From assembly GCF_014284335.1 (NCBI RefSeq), contig NZ_JACOGF010000005.1, positions 124,001 to 188,000 on the forward strand: a DNA stretch of 64,000 nucleotides. The letters run 5' to 3'. The notes under the pieces were generated by a model. It ran no database searches, had not been told where the DNA came from, and worked only from the letters and a program-made list of their open reading frames with translations. How positions within the stretch are numbered: the stretch's first letter is position 1; each line of letters begins with the position of its first letter. This document shows, in pieces, positions 36,650 to 48,234 of the stretch. Made by a program: the position numbers and the translations under genes. The stretch is from Undibacterium hunanense (GTDB taxonomy: Bacteria > Pseudomonadota > Gammaproteobacteria > Burkholderiales > Burkholderiaceae_D).

Positions 36650-36897
36650 AGTCACGCCTGAACACCATGTTTAAAAAAACTGCCAGCCTGCTGCTGATCG
36701 GCAGCAGTGTACTTGCCACATCCGGATGCAGCCTGATCAAGGTTGTGCAACCGTGGGAAAAAGGCACGCTGGCAAAGCCGGAAATGACATTTGAAGGCGA
36801 CAGACTCGAGTCCCGCTACAGCGAACACATCTACACCAGCCGCGAAGCGGCATCCGGTGGTGCCGGTGTGGGTGGCGGTGGTTGTGGTTGCAACTAA
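36646..36897 (+). CDS. DUF4266 lipoprotein with GGGGCGCN tail
   Basis: This 83-residue protein has a lipoprotein signal (LLLIGSSVLATSGC, lipid Cys28), the DUF4266 core VQPWEKGTLAKPEMTFEGD, and the C-terminus GGAGVGGGGCGCN with Cys80 and Cys82. The tail is a striking Gly/Cys motif for thiol chemistry, metal binding or modification; its function is unknown. Translation is coupled to the TlpA gene (ATGA). A second ATG at 36667 also yields an intact lipoprotein signal. TlpA, DUF4266 and DUF3570 commonly travel together in bacteria, often with an ApbE flavin transferase, which is absent here. Confidence 0.88.
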   Translation: MKSRLNTMFKKTASLLLIGSSVLATSGCSLIKVVQPWEKGTLAKPEMTFEGDRLESRYSEHIYTSREAASGGAGVGGGGCGCN

Positions 36898-36912
36898 TCA
36901 GAGAATTCCGAC

Positions 36913-38124
36913 ATGAATAAAATAACTGCTCCTCTTTCTGTTTCGACTTTATCTGAAACATCGCCAGCGTCAGCTACATCAGCAAATGTTGAATCGCAAG
37001 CCATAGGTGCTGCATTGCTGACTGCAGCCATGTTGTTGCCCGGCCTGGGCGTGGGCGTAGCGCGTGCCGAAACACCGCCAGAACATGCCAGCCTCAGTCT
37101 CAAATACCTGAACTATGAAGAAAAACAGGCTGGACTGAAACGCATTACCGCCAATTCTCCTTCACTGTCCCTGATTACCCCGCTGGGTTCAGAATGGTCG
37201 CTGGATGCGACCCTGACGTCAGATGATGTGTCTGGCGCATCGCCGCGTTACCATACCGCGATTTCTGGCGCTTCCCGCATGAATGACCAGCGCACGGCCG
37301 GTGACGTGGCGTTTACCCGCTACTTTCCGCGTGCCAGCCTGACAGTGGGTACGGCCTATTCAACCGAGCATGATTATGAGTCACGCGCCTTGTCGCTGAC
37401 CGGTACGTATTCCAGTGAAGACAAGAACACCACCTGGACCGCCGGCTTGGGTGGCAGCCATGACCGCATCAACCCCACCAACCTGATCGTCAAAAACGAA
37501 ACCAAAAAAACCATCAGCCTTATGGCCGGTGTGACGCAGGTCATCACTGCGCAGGATATCGCGCAATTGACGCTCAGCCATAGCCGGGGTGAAGGTTATT
37601 TTTCCGATCCTTACAAGGCGCTGGATAACCGTCCCAGAGAGCGCAACCAGACTACCGTACTGGCGCGCTGGAATCATCACTTTCTGGACACCGGTGGTAC
37701 CGGTCGTTTCAGTTATCGCTATTACAGCGACAGCTATGATGTAAAGGCGCATACGCTGACGGCGGAATATGTGCAGCCCCTGTCGCAAGGCTGGACCGTC
37801 ACACCGTCGCTGCGCATGTATTCGCAAAGTGCGGCCAGTTTCTATTTTGATCCGGTCTACGATGCCAAACTGGGCGCGCCTTTCCCGCCGGGTTATGTGT
37901 TTTCTTCTAACCAGCTCAACTCTGCTGATCAGCGTTTGTCAGGCTTTGGTGCACTCACCTTCGGCATCAAAGTGAGCAAGCAACTGACACGTGACTGGAC
38001 GGTAGACGTGAAACTGGAAAACTATGAACAACGCGGTAACTGGCGTCTGTTCCACAAGGGTAGTCCAGGACTGGCAGCACTGGAAGCGCAAAGCATACAA
38101 CTGGGTATCAGCAAGCAGTGGTAG
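36913..38124 (+). CDS. DUF3570 outer-membrane beta-barrel protein
   Basis: This 403-residue protein has a long N-region before its hydrophobic signal (AIGAALLTAAMLLPGLGVGVARA) and many alternating beta strands (SLSLKYLNYEEKQAGLKRI, ARWNHHFLDTGGTGRFSYRYY) ending in an aromatic residue (LGISKQW), as expected for a Bam-inserted barrel. DUF3570 proteins occur with DUF4266 lipoproteins and thioredoxins; their function is unknown. It begins 15 bases after the DUF4266 stop. It may be the outer-membrane outlet or anchor of this system. Confidence 0.88.
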   Translation: MNKITAPLSVSTLSETSPASATSANVESQAIGAALLTAAMLLPGLGVGVARAETPPEHASLSLKYLNYEEKQAGLKRITANSPSLSLITPLGSEWSLDATLTSDDVSGASPRYHTAISGASRMNDQRTAGDVAFTRYFPRASLTVGTAYSTEHDYESRALSLTGTYSSEDKNTTWTAGLGGSHDRINPTNLIVKNETKKTISLMAGVTQVITAQDIAQLTLSHSRGEGYFSDPYKALDNRPRERNQTTVLARWNHHFLDTGGTGRFSYRYYSDSYDVKAHTLTAEYVQPLSQGWTVTPSLRMYSQSAASFYFDPVYDAKLGAPFPPGYVFSSNQLNSADQRLSGFGALTFGIKVSKQLTRDWTVDVKLENYEQRGNWRLFHKGSPGLAALEAQSIQLGISKQW

Positions 38125-38137
38125 ATGCCTGACAGCA

Positions 38138-38178
38138 ATTAGAACGCATCTCATCCTATTTATGAAATGAGTTCTAAT
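38138..38178 (+). other. Hairpin between DUF3570 gene and dsbD
   Basis: ATTAGAAC (38138-38145) pairs with GTTCTAAT (38171-38178), with an inner TCAT/ATGA. No T-run follows, so it may be an mRNA processing or attenuation structure in the 154-base gap. Confidence 0.45.
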
Positions 38179-38278
38179 GATTACGCGCCATGCGTGGTGC
38201 GGGACTGTCTACGCCCTGACTATCCTGCATCAGCAAATAGACCCAAAGATTTACTGCCCCAAAAATTCGGGAGTTTGA

Positions 38279-41146
<2,868 letters not shown>

Positions 41147-41148
<2 letters not shown>

Positions 41149-41318
41149 AACCTGTTCACGATCTGTAGCGAGCGGGCGTCAACGGGATCAGCGGGGTAAG
41201 GATAACTAAGCGCAGCGCCAAAAAGCGAAATGTACTCTGGTACATGAGCATTTTGAGCAGCGCATGAGCCCCGCGTGGTCTCTGATTACACCCGTGCTTA
41301 AGATCGTGATCAGGTCCT
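41147..41318. mobile_element. MITE-like element, copy 1
   Basis: This 172-base element starts with AGAACCTGTTCACGATCT and ends with AGATCGTGATCAGGTCCT, an 18-bp terminal inverted repeat with three mismatches. TA dinucleotides flank it. The interior matches the element at 53771-53913 over most of its length (TGTAGCGAGCGGGCGTCA, ACATGAGCATTTTGAGCAGC, GCATGAGCCCC). It has no coding capacity and could be moved by a transposase in trans. It spans the gap between convergent trxB and the GntR gene; its left end contributes two bases of the trxB TAG and its right end touches the GntR TAA. Confidence 0.8.
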
Positions 41319-41986
41319 TAACCGATGACCTTGCGGGCGAAGGATTCCAGATAATCCATCAGACCGTCAGCCGCCTTGGCTGACTGTTCTTCATTGCCTT
41401 TTGCAATCGCCTTGGCGACCAGCATATGGCAGCGCGCACCTTCTTCAATATCGCCTTCATGCTGGAAGGCGTACCAGAAACGGCGGCACTTGATGATCAG
41501 TGGGACCACGGCAGACACCGCAGACGGGTTGCGGCAGGCTTCGTGCACGACATGGTCTAGAGCCTGGTCGGCAGCCATGTAGTCATTCAAGTCATTGCGT
41601 TTGGCGGCAACCAGCATTTTGTCGGCGCATTCTATGATGTCTTTGCGATGTTGCGGCGTGGCGCGGCGGGCAGCGCTGGCGGCAATCAGACGTTCGATGA
41701 CGCGGCGGGTTTCTATCAGCGTCATGTGTTCGGCAGCTTCAATATCACTGATGATCAGGCCACGACGTGGCATTTGCAAAATCAGGCCATTGGATGACAT
41801 GCGCATCAGTGCTTCGCGCAAGGGCGTGCGGCCCAGGCCGGTTCTTTCCACCAGTTCAGACTCCACCACCGGTGAACCAGGTTTCAGTTGCAGCGTGACG
41901 ATCATGCTTTCGATGGCATCATAAGCCACATCGGCTGCACGCAGCTTGGGAGTGAAAGTCAGAATTTTTTCAGAAGTAGCAAGCAT
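41318..41986 (-). CDS. GntR-family regulator, FCD (FadR-type) effector domain
   Basis: This 222-residue regulator has an N-terminal winged HTH (about residues 15-80, DAIESMIVTLQLKPGSPV and LVERTGLGRTPLREALMRMSSNGL) and a C-terminal all-helical FCD domain (about 90-215) of the FadR type that binds metals and small organic acids. FCD regulators often control catabolic or transport genes. No clear target is adjacent; the 466-base gap upstream holds an inverted repeat fit for autoregulation. Its TAA stop overlaps the end of the MITE. Confidence 0.9.
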   Translation of the reverse strand: MLATSEKILTFTPKLRAADVAYDAIESMIVTLQLKPGSPVVESELVERTGLGRTPLREALMRMSSNGLILQMPRRGLIISDIEAAEHMTLIETRRVIERLIAASAARRATPQHRKDIIECADKMLVAAKRNDLNDYMAADQALDHVVHEACRNPSAVSAVVPLIIKCRRFWYAFQHEGDIEEGARCHMLVAKAIAKGNEEQSAKAADGLMDYLESFARKVIG

Positions 41987-42452
41987 CAGATATCCATGTT
42001 CTGTATTTTGTATGGATTTTACCTATTTGAATGCGAATTTTACCTTGTAAAATGCGGTCATTATCAAATTCTGCGTGTTTTCCTATAAGTATTCCTGATT
42101 TTTGCCATATTGGAATATATTCAATTGCCAGAATTTGCCATGCGTTGTTGAGTTTTTCCCATAAATTACACAGAAATCAGCATACTTATGGTTTGCAGGC
42201 CGTGGTTTAGGTTATGCTTTCTTTGTCAAATATAATATTAATATATTTAAATTGTTGTTTGTGGCGCTAAATATCAGGCTGAGGCAGGTTTGTAGCAGTC
42301 GCTTTTTTTGCTTTGCTTTTTTATCTTGTTTTGTTATTTTTTATGGATTTACCCAAAGCACATGGCAGCGCATGCCTGATTGACCACCAGCAAGCGTTAT
42401 GCTGGTCAGCCGGTGCGGCGGAGGTTGTCCTGCTTTATTGTGGAGTGATTAA
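41987..42452. other. 466-base AT-rich gap between the GntR and PAS-AraC genes
   Basis: A divergent region. It contains the dyad at 42016-42053, a GAATATATTC palindrome (42113-42122), a very AT-rich run near 42225-42260, and a ribosome site TGGAGTG ahead of the TTG start of the AraC gene. No gene was found. Confidence 0.55.
42016..42053. promoter_or_regulatory. Candidate GntR operator: inverted repeat plus direct repeat
   Basis: ATTTTAC-CTT-GTAAAAT (42037-42053) is a perfect 7-bp dyad, and a half-site ATTTTACCT recurs at 42016, 21 bp away (two helical turns). It lies 30-67 bases upstream of the GntR start, suitable for autorepression. Confidence 0.45.
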
Positions 42453-43220
42453 TTGACACCGCATGCATCAACTTTTCCTGCGCAGGAAAAACGTCAGCAA
42501 CTGGCCAGCCAACTGGCAAATGTATTTTTTTCTGAAGCCCTGTTCGATGTGATGTCTGACATTGTGTTTTTTGTCAAAGACCTGGAAGGGCGTTATCTGG
42601 TGGTGAACCATACTCTGGTGCGTCGTTGCGGCATGCGTGACAAGGATGCCTTGATAGGCAAGCGGGCAGAGCAGGTATTTCCCGCTTCACTGGCCGCCAG
42701 CTATGCCGCGCAAGATGCGCTGGTACTGGGGGGGAAGAAAGAAATCCATGATCAGCTGGAACTGCATCTGTATCCTAACCGTACACCCGGCTGGTGCCTG
42801 ACCCAAAAAATCCCACTGCGCGATGTGCGTCACCAGATTGTTGGCATGACTGGCATTTCACGCGACCTGGCCATGCCGGATCAGCGTCACCCTGTGTATG
42901 CCAAGATAGCCGCAGCAGTCAAACACCTGCATCAAAATTATACGCAGACGGTTGCCATGGCCGACCTGGTGAAGCTGACCGGTTTATCGGTGGCTCAGCT
43001 GGAACGTAATTTTCACAAAATATTTTCACTGACGCCACGTCAGATGATGGTCAAGATACGGCTGGATGCCGCATCCAGTATGCTGGCAGAATCAACGCTG
43101 AGCATCACCGACGTTGCCGTCGCTTGCGGCTATCAGGACCACAGCGCGTTTTCGCGCATCTTCAAGGCGACGGTAGGAATGACTCCCAGCGATTACCGCG
43201 ATGTGGTGCGCAGGGACTGA
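42453..43220 (+). CDS. PAS-AraC-family transcriptional regulator
   Basis: This 255-residue regulator has an N-terminal PAS-type sensor (about residues 25-140, with VMSDIVFFVKDLEGRYLVVN) and a C-terminal AraC double-HTH (about 155-253, with VAMADLVKLTGLSVAQLERNF and CGYQDHSAFSRIFKATVGMTPSDYR). The start appears to be TTG, preceded by GTGGAGTG. The PAS domain may sense a small ligand or redox state. It converges on the 4-hydroxyproline epimerase gene, a plausible target; this pairing is inferred from proximity. Confidence 0.88.
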   Translation: MTPHASTFPAQEKRQQLASQLANVFFSEALFDVMSDIVFFVKDLEGRYLVVNHTLVRRCGMRDKDALIGKRAEQVFPASLAASYAAQDALVLGGKKEIHDQLELHLYPNRTPGWCLTQKIPLRDVRHQIVGMTGISRDLAMPDQRHPVYAKIAAAVKHLHQNYTQTVAMADLVKLTGLSVAQLERNFHKIFSLTPRQMMVKIRLDAASSMLAESTLSITDVAVACGYQDHSAFSRIFKATVGMTPSDYRDVVRRD

Positions 43221-43257
43221 CTAATTTGGCAGGTACAACGTCGCAGGTAACATGGGT

Positions 43258-44196
43258 TTAGTGTATGCCCCACACAAAAGGATCGCGTTCATCCAGCAGC
43301 AGGCTGGCTTCGGCATTAACAAAGGCACTGCCGCGCAGGCTGGGTAACAGCTTGCCGTCATCCGCCATACGGTAAGACGCTTCAAATACGCTGCCGATGA
43401 TGCTTTCCTGACGCCAGATCTGACCCTCTGCTAGTTTGTCATCTGCCGCCAGGCAAGCCAGCTTTGCGCTGGTGCCAGTGCCACAAGGTGAACGGTCATA
43501 TGCCTTGCCCGGGCAAAGCACAAAGTTGCGGCTGTGATTCTCTGCTGATGCAGGGGCACCAAACAATTCTATGTGGTCAATCAGCGCACCGCCATCGCCC
43601 GTGATTTTATCGGCTTCCAGCGCTGTTCTGACACGCCAGCTAAAGTCGGTCAGTACATCGACATTATCCAGCCGCAGATCTTGCCCATGCTGATTGATGA
43701 GGAAAAACCAGTTGCCACCCCAGGCAATATCACCTGTGACCAGACCGTAACCAGGCACATCCACCTGCACACCCTGGCGGTAGCGGTAGGCGGGAACATT
43801 ATGTACCGTCACGGTGTGGTCGGCATGCAGTTCGGCTTCTACAATACCCACCGGGGTTTCTATGCGGTGCTTGCCTGTACTTATTTTGCCCTGATGCGCC
43901 AGCGTGACGATAAAGCCTATCATGCCGTGACCACACATGCCGAGATACCCGACATTATTGAAAAAGATAAGGGCCGCCGTGCAGGACGCATCTTGCGGCG
44001 CGCAGGCCAGCGCACCGACGATGACATCCGAACCGCGCGGTTCACATACCGTCGCCCGTCGATAATGATCAAACTGCTCGCGAAAAACCTGCAGGCGTTC
44101 TGCCATGCTGCCTTGCCCCAGATCCGGGCCACCATCCACGATGATGCGGGTAGGTTCGCCGCCGGTATGAGAATCAATAACTGTAATTTTCTTCAT
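43258..44196 (-). CDS. 4-hydroxyproline 2-epimerase (proline racemase family)
   Basis: This 312-residue cofactor-independent epimerase converts trans-4-hydroxy-L-proline to cis-4-hydroxy-D-proline. Both catalytic bases are cysteines: Cys88 in MCGHGMIG and Cys238 in [13 protein letters not shown] Thr in place of the second Cys would indicate a dehydratase, so epimerase is favoured over trans-3-hydroxyproline dehydratase. Full length. The other hydroxyproline catabolism genes (oxidase, deaminase, dehydrogenase) are not in the window, so it is an orphan here. Confidence 0.9.
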   Translation of the reverse strand: MKKITVIDSHTGGEPTRIIVDGGPDLGQGSMAERLQVFREQFDHYRRATVCEPRGSDVIVGALACAPQDASCTAALIFFNNVGYLGMCGHGMIGFIVTLAHQGKISTGKHRIETPVGIVEAELHADHTVTVHNVPAYRYRQGVQVDVPGYGLVTGDIAWGGNWFFLINQHGQDLRLDNVDVLTDFSWRVRTALEADKITGDGGALIDHIELFGAPASAENHSRNFVLCPGKAYDRSPCGTGTSAKLACLAADDKLAEGQIWRQESIIGSVFEASYRMADDGKLLPSLRGSAFVNAEASLLLDERDPFVWGIH

Positions 44197-44348
44197 GTCG
44201 TTTTACCGTAATGGTGTCGTAAGGATGTTGCAACGCTGCGGTTTAGAGGTGATAGCAGAACTGCAGCATAGTGCATACGCGCCGCTGCTGTCTTGACATG
44301 AAATCAAATAGACCGTGACGAAATCGGCACAATGTCAGCGCAGACGAT

Positions 44349-44906
44349 TTAATCCGGTTTGCCCGTATTCACAAGGTTTTTATACCGGGTCAATTGCTCA
44401 CCCAGCATGCCGTCTGCTGCCGGTGCCATCTTGTCAAAACCGGCTGGCATATAACCACCAACGCTATAGGTCAACACCAGTTTGCTGAGTGCCTTGCCGG
44501 TTTCTGTCGCTTTGATGGCACTGAAATCCCAGGTCATGCTGCCTGCCAGGCCAGAACCCTGCATGGGGCCCAGGGCCCCGGTCATGCGCAGGGTTTTGCC
44601 GGGGGCGACATACACCACGCTCAGATGCTGGACACCGCCACCATTCGGCAGTTTTTCGCAAAAGCAGCCACCGGGACGGGCATCAATGCTCAGGTTTTTC
44701 GCATTCTGTGAGTAAGTGTGAGACGGGTTCCACCATGTGCTGACCTGGTTGACCATCTGGTCATAAGCCTGTTCAGCGGGAACATTCAACTGCACCTCAT
44801 GTCGTATCAGAAAGCCGTTGGGGCTGATATTGATTACTTCAGCCGAGGTATGACTTGTGACAAAAAATAATGCACAAAAAGCAAATGAGATGGATGTGAA
44901 GTTCAT
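44349..44906 (-). CDS. Secreted SRPBCC-family (START-like) protein
   Basis: This 185-residue protein has a signal peptide (FTSISFAFCALFFVTSHTSA) and a SRPBCC/polyketide-cyclase-like domain (about residues 30-180), with VPAEQAYDQMVNQVSTWWNPSHTYSQ split around the helix and PGGCFCEKLPNGGGVQHLSVVYV. Such folds bind hydrophobic ligands. The ATG at 44906 has an AAGGAAATC ribosome site and sits at the signal peptide; an upstream in-frame extension has no support. Function unknown. Confidence 0.8.
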   Translation of the reverse strand: MNFTSISFAFCALFFVTSHTSAEVINISPNGFLIRHEVQLNVPAEQAYDQMVNQVSTWWNPSHTYSQNAKNLSIDARPGGCFCEKLPNGGGVQHLSVVYVAPGKTLRMTGALGPMQGSGLAGSMTWDFSAIKATETGKALSKLVLTYSVGGYMPAGFDKMAPAADGMLGEQLTRYKNLVNTGKPD

Positions 44907-45159
44907 GGCGATTTCCTTTTGGGTTTCTTCTTGCGCTTTTTCCTGATCGCGGTGTTTTAGAGGCAGATGTGTGGACGTTGTGGAAACGATGGCAACTTCA
45001 GCAATATCCACACATAACAAAGCTGGTTTGACTACATGATTACCAAAGGTTTTTCATAGAATATATCATCCTCAGTCAGGCTGACAGATGGTAAAGTAGG
45101 GGTCGCAAATTTGCCGTGCGATAATCCCGGCAGACATAAGGAATTTTTATACTTGTTGC

Positions 45160-47187
45160 ATGAATCTGTTTCCAGCCAAAAATGAGCACACGATGCCTGA
45201 GGAGATCAAAAAACGCCTGACCGGCGGTTTGATCATCTCGCTATTGATCCATGCATTTGTGCTTTCACTGCAATTTGGCTTGCCTGGCCTGGGCTTGCCT
45301 GAACTGGAAGCCCCATGGAACAAGCGCAGGGCAGAGACCCCTGCCATCAGTATACAAATTGCCAATCCGGTAGCACCAGCGGCACCTGCTGATAATCCGG
45401 CTGCCAGCCCGGTTAATTCTGTCAGTTCACCTGTTCCACCTGCTTCACCAACGCCTGTTCCTCCCGTATTTGTCAATCCACCTGTCACCTCCCCTGTTCC
45501 ACAAGTGGCACCGCCAGTGACTGCAACCGATCGCATGGAAAGCAAGCAGGCAGTCGCCGGCATACAGTTGGTGGCACCGCAAAAAGCCGCACCCGTGCCA
45601 GCCGCTGTACCAGCCAAAGCTGCCAACAAGCCGCGTGCCAGCAAGAAAAACACGGCAGACGCAGCGCCATCCCTGCCAAAAACACGCAAGGTGCAGGCTC
45701 CCGATGTGCTGCGCCTGATTACACAGGATGCTTTTCATGACGACAGCTTTGTCGTGGCCGTACCCAATCCGGATGAAATTCCGAAAAAAGCCGAAGCTGA
45801 AACCGAACCCAAAAAACAGTTCGATGACATGACGCAGGAAGGTATAGACCAGGAGCAGGAAAAAATTGCCCGCGCCGCCGAGCAGGAAAAGAAACGCAAG
45901 CAGCGTGAAGAAAAAATGCGCAAGCAAGTTGATGAACTGGCCCAGAAAAATGCAGCAGATACCGCTAAACAGAACCAGCAACTGGCCAGACAGCTGGATG
46001 ATGACAACCGCAAACAGGCTGATGAAGCAACGCGCAATCAGGCTGCTGCATTGGCTTTGCAAAAACAACTAGAAGCAGAAGAACAAAACCGCCGCGCGCA
46101 GCAAGAAGCTGTCCGTGCTGAAGAAATAAAACTGGCAGAGCAAAAACGTCAGACCGAACAAAAGCAACAGGATGAGCAGCGTCAGCAAGTACAACTGGCG
46201 CAAGCTGCACAGGCAATTCAGATAGCCCAGGCAGCCCAGCAGCAGCGTGAACAGCAAGCCCGTGAACAACAACTGGCAATGGAAGCACGCAAGCAGGAAG
46301 AGCAGCGCCAGCAAGCCGCCGTGGCCCGCCAAAAACAGGTGGATGAACAGCTGGCTAAAACCAGGGTTGAAGAACAACTGGTCAAACAGAAAGCAGAAGA
46401 ACTGGCCGCCCGTCAAAAAACCGAAGAACAGGCCCGCCAGCGCGCCGAACAGGTCGCCGCAGAACAGCGCGAGCGTGAACTGGCACAGGCCGCCGCTGCG
46501 AAGGTGGCCGCAGCTAACGCGGCCGCAGCAGCAACAGCCGCCGCCAATGCTGCCGCTGCCAGTGCTGCAGCCGCATCAGCAGCCGCGAATGCAGCCAATG
46601 CCGCCGCAGCCAACCAGAATCAGGGGCAAAGCACAGGTCCCAACGCTAACGCCAGTGGCAGTAATCCTGGTGGTAGCACATCGAATGGCGACAAGGCGGG
46701 TGCCTTTGTCTTGCCGAAAAGTTTGTTGGGCAGTGACCTTGCCAATCGCGCTCGCGAACAGGCTCGTGGCCTGGATCTCTTGCGCGGATCGCCACCCGCA
46801 GCCAGCAGCAATGCCGAAGATAAACCGCGCCGTCGCAGTGTATTTGGCAGCATGGATAAAGATGTACCGGTGCAGATGTATATCGATAGCTGGAAACAGA
46901 AAATTGAACGCAACGGCAATCTGAATTATTCGCAAGTATCCAAAGACCGCGCACGTGGCGACCCGGTCGTGACGGTTTCCATACGCAGCGATGGCAGCAT
47001 AGAAGACATCACCATCAACCGTTCCAGTGGACGGGCCGACATCGACGAGGCCGCCCGCAGAATCGCTCGTCTGAACGCCAAATACGCCGCCTTCCCGCCG
47101 AATATAGCGGCCCGCTACGACGTCATAGAAATTCGCCGTATCTGGAATTTTGATGAAAAGTTGAGGATTATTGAAGAGCTGCGCTAG
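45160..47187 (+). CDS. TonB/TolA-like envelope protein with very long coiled coil
   Basis: This 675-residue protein has a single N-terminal membrane helix (about residues 24-42, LIISLLIHAFVLSLQFG), a Pro-rich periplasmic part (about 60-130), a long Gln/Glu/Lys/Ala coiled coil (about 220-480), an Ala run (about 450-490), and a C-terminal TonB-type domain (DPVVTVSIRSDGSIEDITI). ExbB/ExbD or TolQR partners are absent, and so are tolB and pal, so it is an orphan TonB-like energy transducer rather than TolA of the Tol-Pal system. A start at ATG 45193 is also possible and would remove 11 residues. Confidence 0.8.
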   Translation: MNLFPAKNEHTMPEEIKKRLTGGLIISLLIHAFVLSLQFGLPGLGLPELEAPWNKRRAETPAISIQIANPVAPAAPADNPAASPVNSVSSPVPPASPTPVPPVFVNPPVTSPVPQVAPPVTATDRMESKQAVAGIQLVAPQKAAPVPAAVPAKAANKPRASKKNTADAAPSLPKTRKVQAPDVLRLITQDAFHDDSFVVAVPNPDEIPKKAEAETEPKKQFDDMTQEGIDQEQEKIARAAEQEKKRKQREEKMRKQVDELAQKNAADTAKQNQQLARQLDDDNRKQADEATRNQAAALALQKQLEAEEQNRRAQQEAVRAEEIKLAEQKRQTEQKQQDEQRQQVQLAQAAQAIQIAQAAQQQREQQAREQQLAMEARKQEEQRQQAAVARQKQVDEQLAKTRVEEQLVKQKAEELAARQKTEEQARQRAEQVAAEQRERELAQAAAAKVAAANAAAAATAAANAAAASAAAASAAANAANAAAANQNQGQSTGPNANASGSNPGGSTSNGDKAGAFVLPKSLLGSDLANRAREQARGLDLLRGSPPAASSNAEDKPRRRSVFGSMDKDVPVQMYIDSWKQKIERNGNLNYSQVSKDRARGDPVVTVSIRSDGSIEDITINRSSGRADIDEAARRIARLNAKYAAFPPNIAARYDVIEIRRIWNFDEKLRIIEELR

Positions 47188-47213
47188 GCAGTTTTTTCAG
47201 TGTCCTTAGTGGT

Positions 47214-48113
47214 TTAAGCTGGAATGTTGATCGTGCCATTGATGACGGTGATGCTGTGTCCACCTATCCATGGATGCTGATCCTGGTAATTGACTGCAAC
47301 ATGGCCATTGCGTTGTAGCAGGCTACCCTGGCGCACGCTGTAGGCGCTGTCATTGCCATCATGGATCACATGATTATCAGCGATTGCCTGTGCCTGCTTC
47401 ACCCAGGCGATGCAGGCATTGGCGCTGCCGGTGACGGGGTCTTCTACCAGTTGCCCATATTCGGGAAGAATGGCCCTGACTTCAAAGTCGGTTGGGTCAT
47501 CGATTTCATTCGGTCCATAGAGTGCAATGCCATCTGTGCCGCAATGTTCCACCAATTCTAAAAAAGCCTGGGCATTGGTCTGTATGTCCAGGCATTGCCG
47601 GGCCGATTCAAGGCGTACCACCAGCCATGAAATACCCATACTGGCGATGACCGCAGGCGCAGGAAAATCAACAGGCCGGATATTCAATGCGCGCGCCAGC
47701 AACGGGTAATCACGGTCATCCAGATTCACCAGTTCTGCCTGCGGCGCACGAAATGCCAGGCTGCCATCTGCGCGTATCTGCACAGATACCAGGCCGACCC
47801 CGCATTCCTGTGTGAGCATACCGTCAGACTTAGGCTGTAAGCCCGCTTCCAGCAAGGCGTGCGCCGTGCCCAGGGTAGGGTGACCGGCAAAAGGGAATTC
47901 AGATTCCGGTGAAAAAATGCGCACACGATAATCTGCTGCCGGGTCGGTCGCTGGTAAGACAAAAGTGGTTTCTGCCAGGTTGGTCCATCTGGCAATGGCC
48001 TGCATGTCAGCGTCAGACAGGCCTGCTGCATCCAGAATCACCGCCACCGGATTACCGCGAAATGGCACGCTGGTGAAGACATCAACCTGTTTGAAATGAC
48101 GCTCTTTTTGCAT
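47214..48113 (-). CDS. PhzF-family isomerase
   Basis: This 299-residue protein has the PhzF/diaminopimelate-epimerase-like fold with the tandem half-barrels: FKQVDVFTSVPFRGNPVAVIL at the start, FPFAGHPTLGTAHALLEAG and DPVTGSANACIAWV in the second half. The glutamate in WTNLAETTFVLP is the likely acid/base residue. PhzF makes phenazine precursors, but most homologues, including this isolated one, have unknown substrates. I chose the ATG at 48113 with AGGAAA upstream. Confidence 0.9.
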   Translation of the reverse strand: MQKERHFKQVDVFTSVPFRGNPVAVILDAAGLSDADMQAIARWTNLAETTFVLPATDPAADYRVRIFSPESEFPFAGHPTLGTAHALLEAGLQPKSDGMLTQECGVGLVSVQIRADGSLAFRAPQAELVNLDDRDYPLLARALNIRPVDFPAPAVIASMGISWLVVRLESARQCLDIQTNAQAFLELVEHCGTDGIALYGPNEIDDPTDFEVRAILPEYGQLVEDPVTGSANACIAWVKQAQAIADNHVIHDGNDSAYSVRQGSLLQRNGHVAVNYQDQHPWIGGHSITVINGTINIPA

Positions 48114-48166
48114 GAGTTTTCCTGTCTCAGGGCAAACCAAGATTCAAGCTTAGAAAAATAAAACAG

Positions 48167-48220
48167 GCCCGTCACCGGTAGGGCTGCGCAAGCAAAGCAG
48201 GGCCAAACCGATTAACGGGC
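48167..48220 (-). terminator. Candidate terminator of the Thr-Gly lipoprotein gene
   Basis: Read on the minus strand, GCCCGT...ACGGGC enclose an inner stem (GGCCCTGC/GCGCAGCCC) and are followed by CTGTTTTATTTTT. It lies between the lipoprotein and phzF, both on the minus strand. Confidence 0.5.
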
Positions 48221-48234
48221 AACATCACAAATTG

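Noticed and set aside
36646-36897. DUF4266 protein as a RiPP precursor
   Set aside because: It has a lipoprotein signal and no modifying enzyme nearby; the Cys tail alone is not enough.
45160-47187. TolA of the Tol-Pal system
   Set aside because: No tolQ, tolR, tolB or pal in the neighbourhood; a TonB-like orphan is the safer call.
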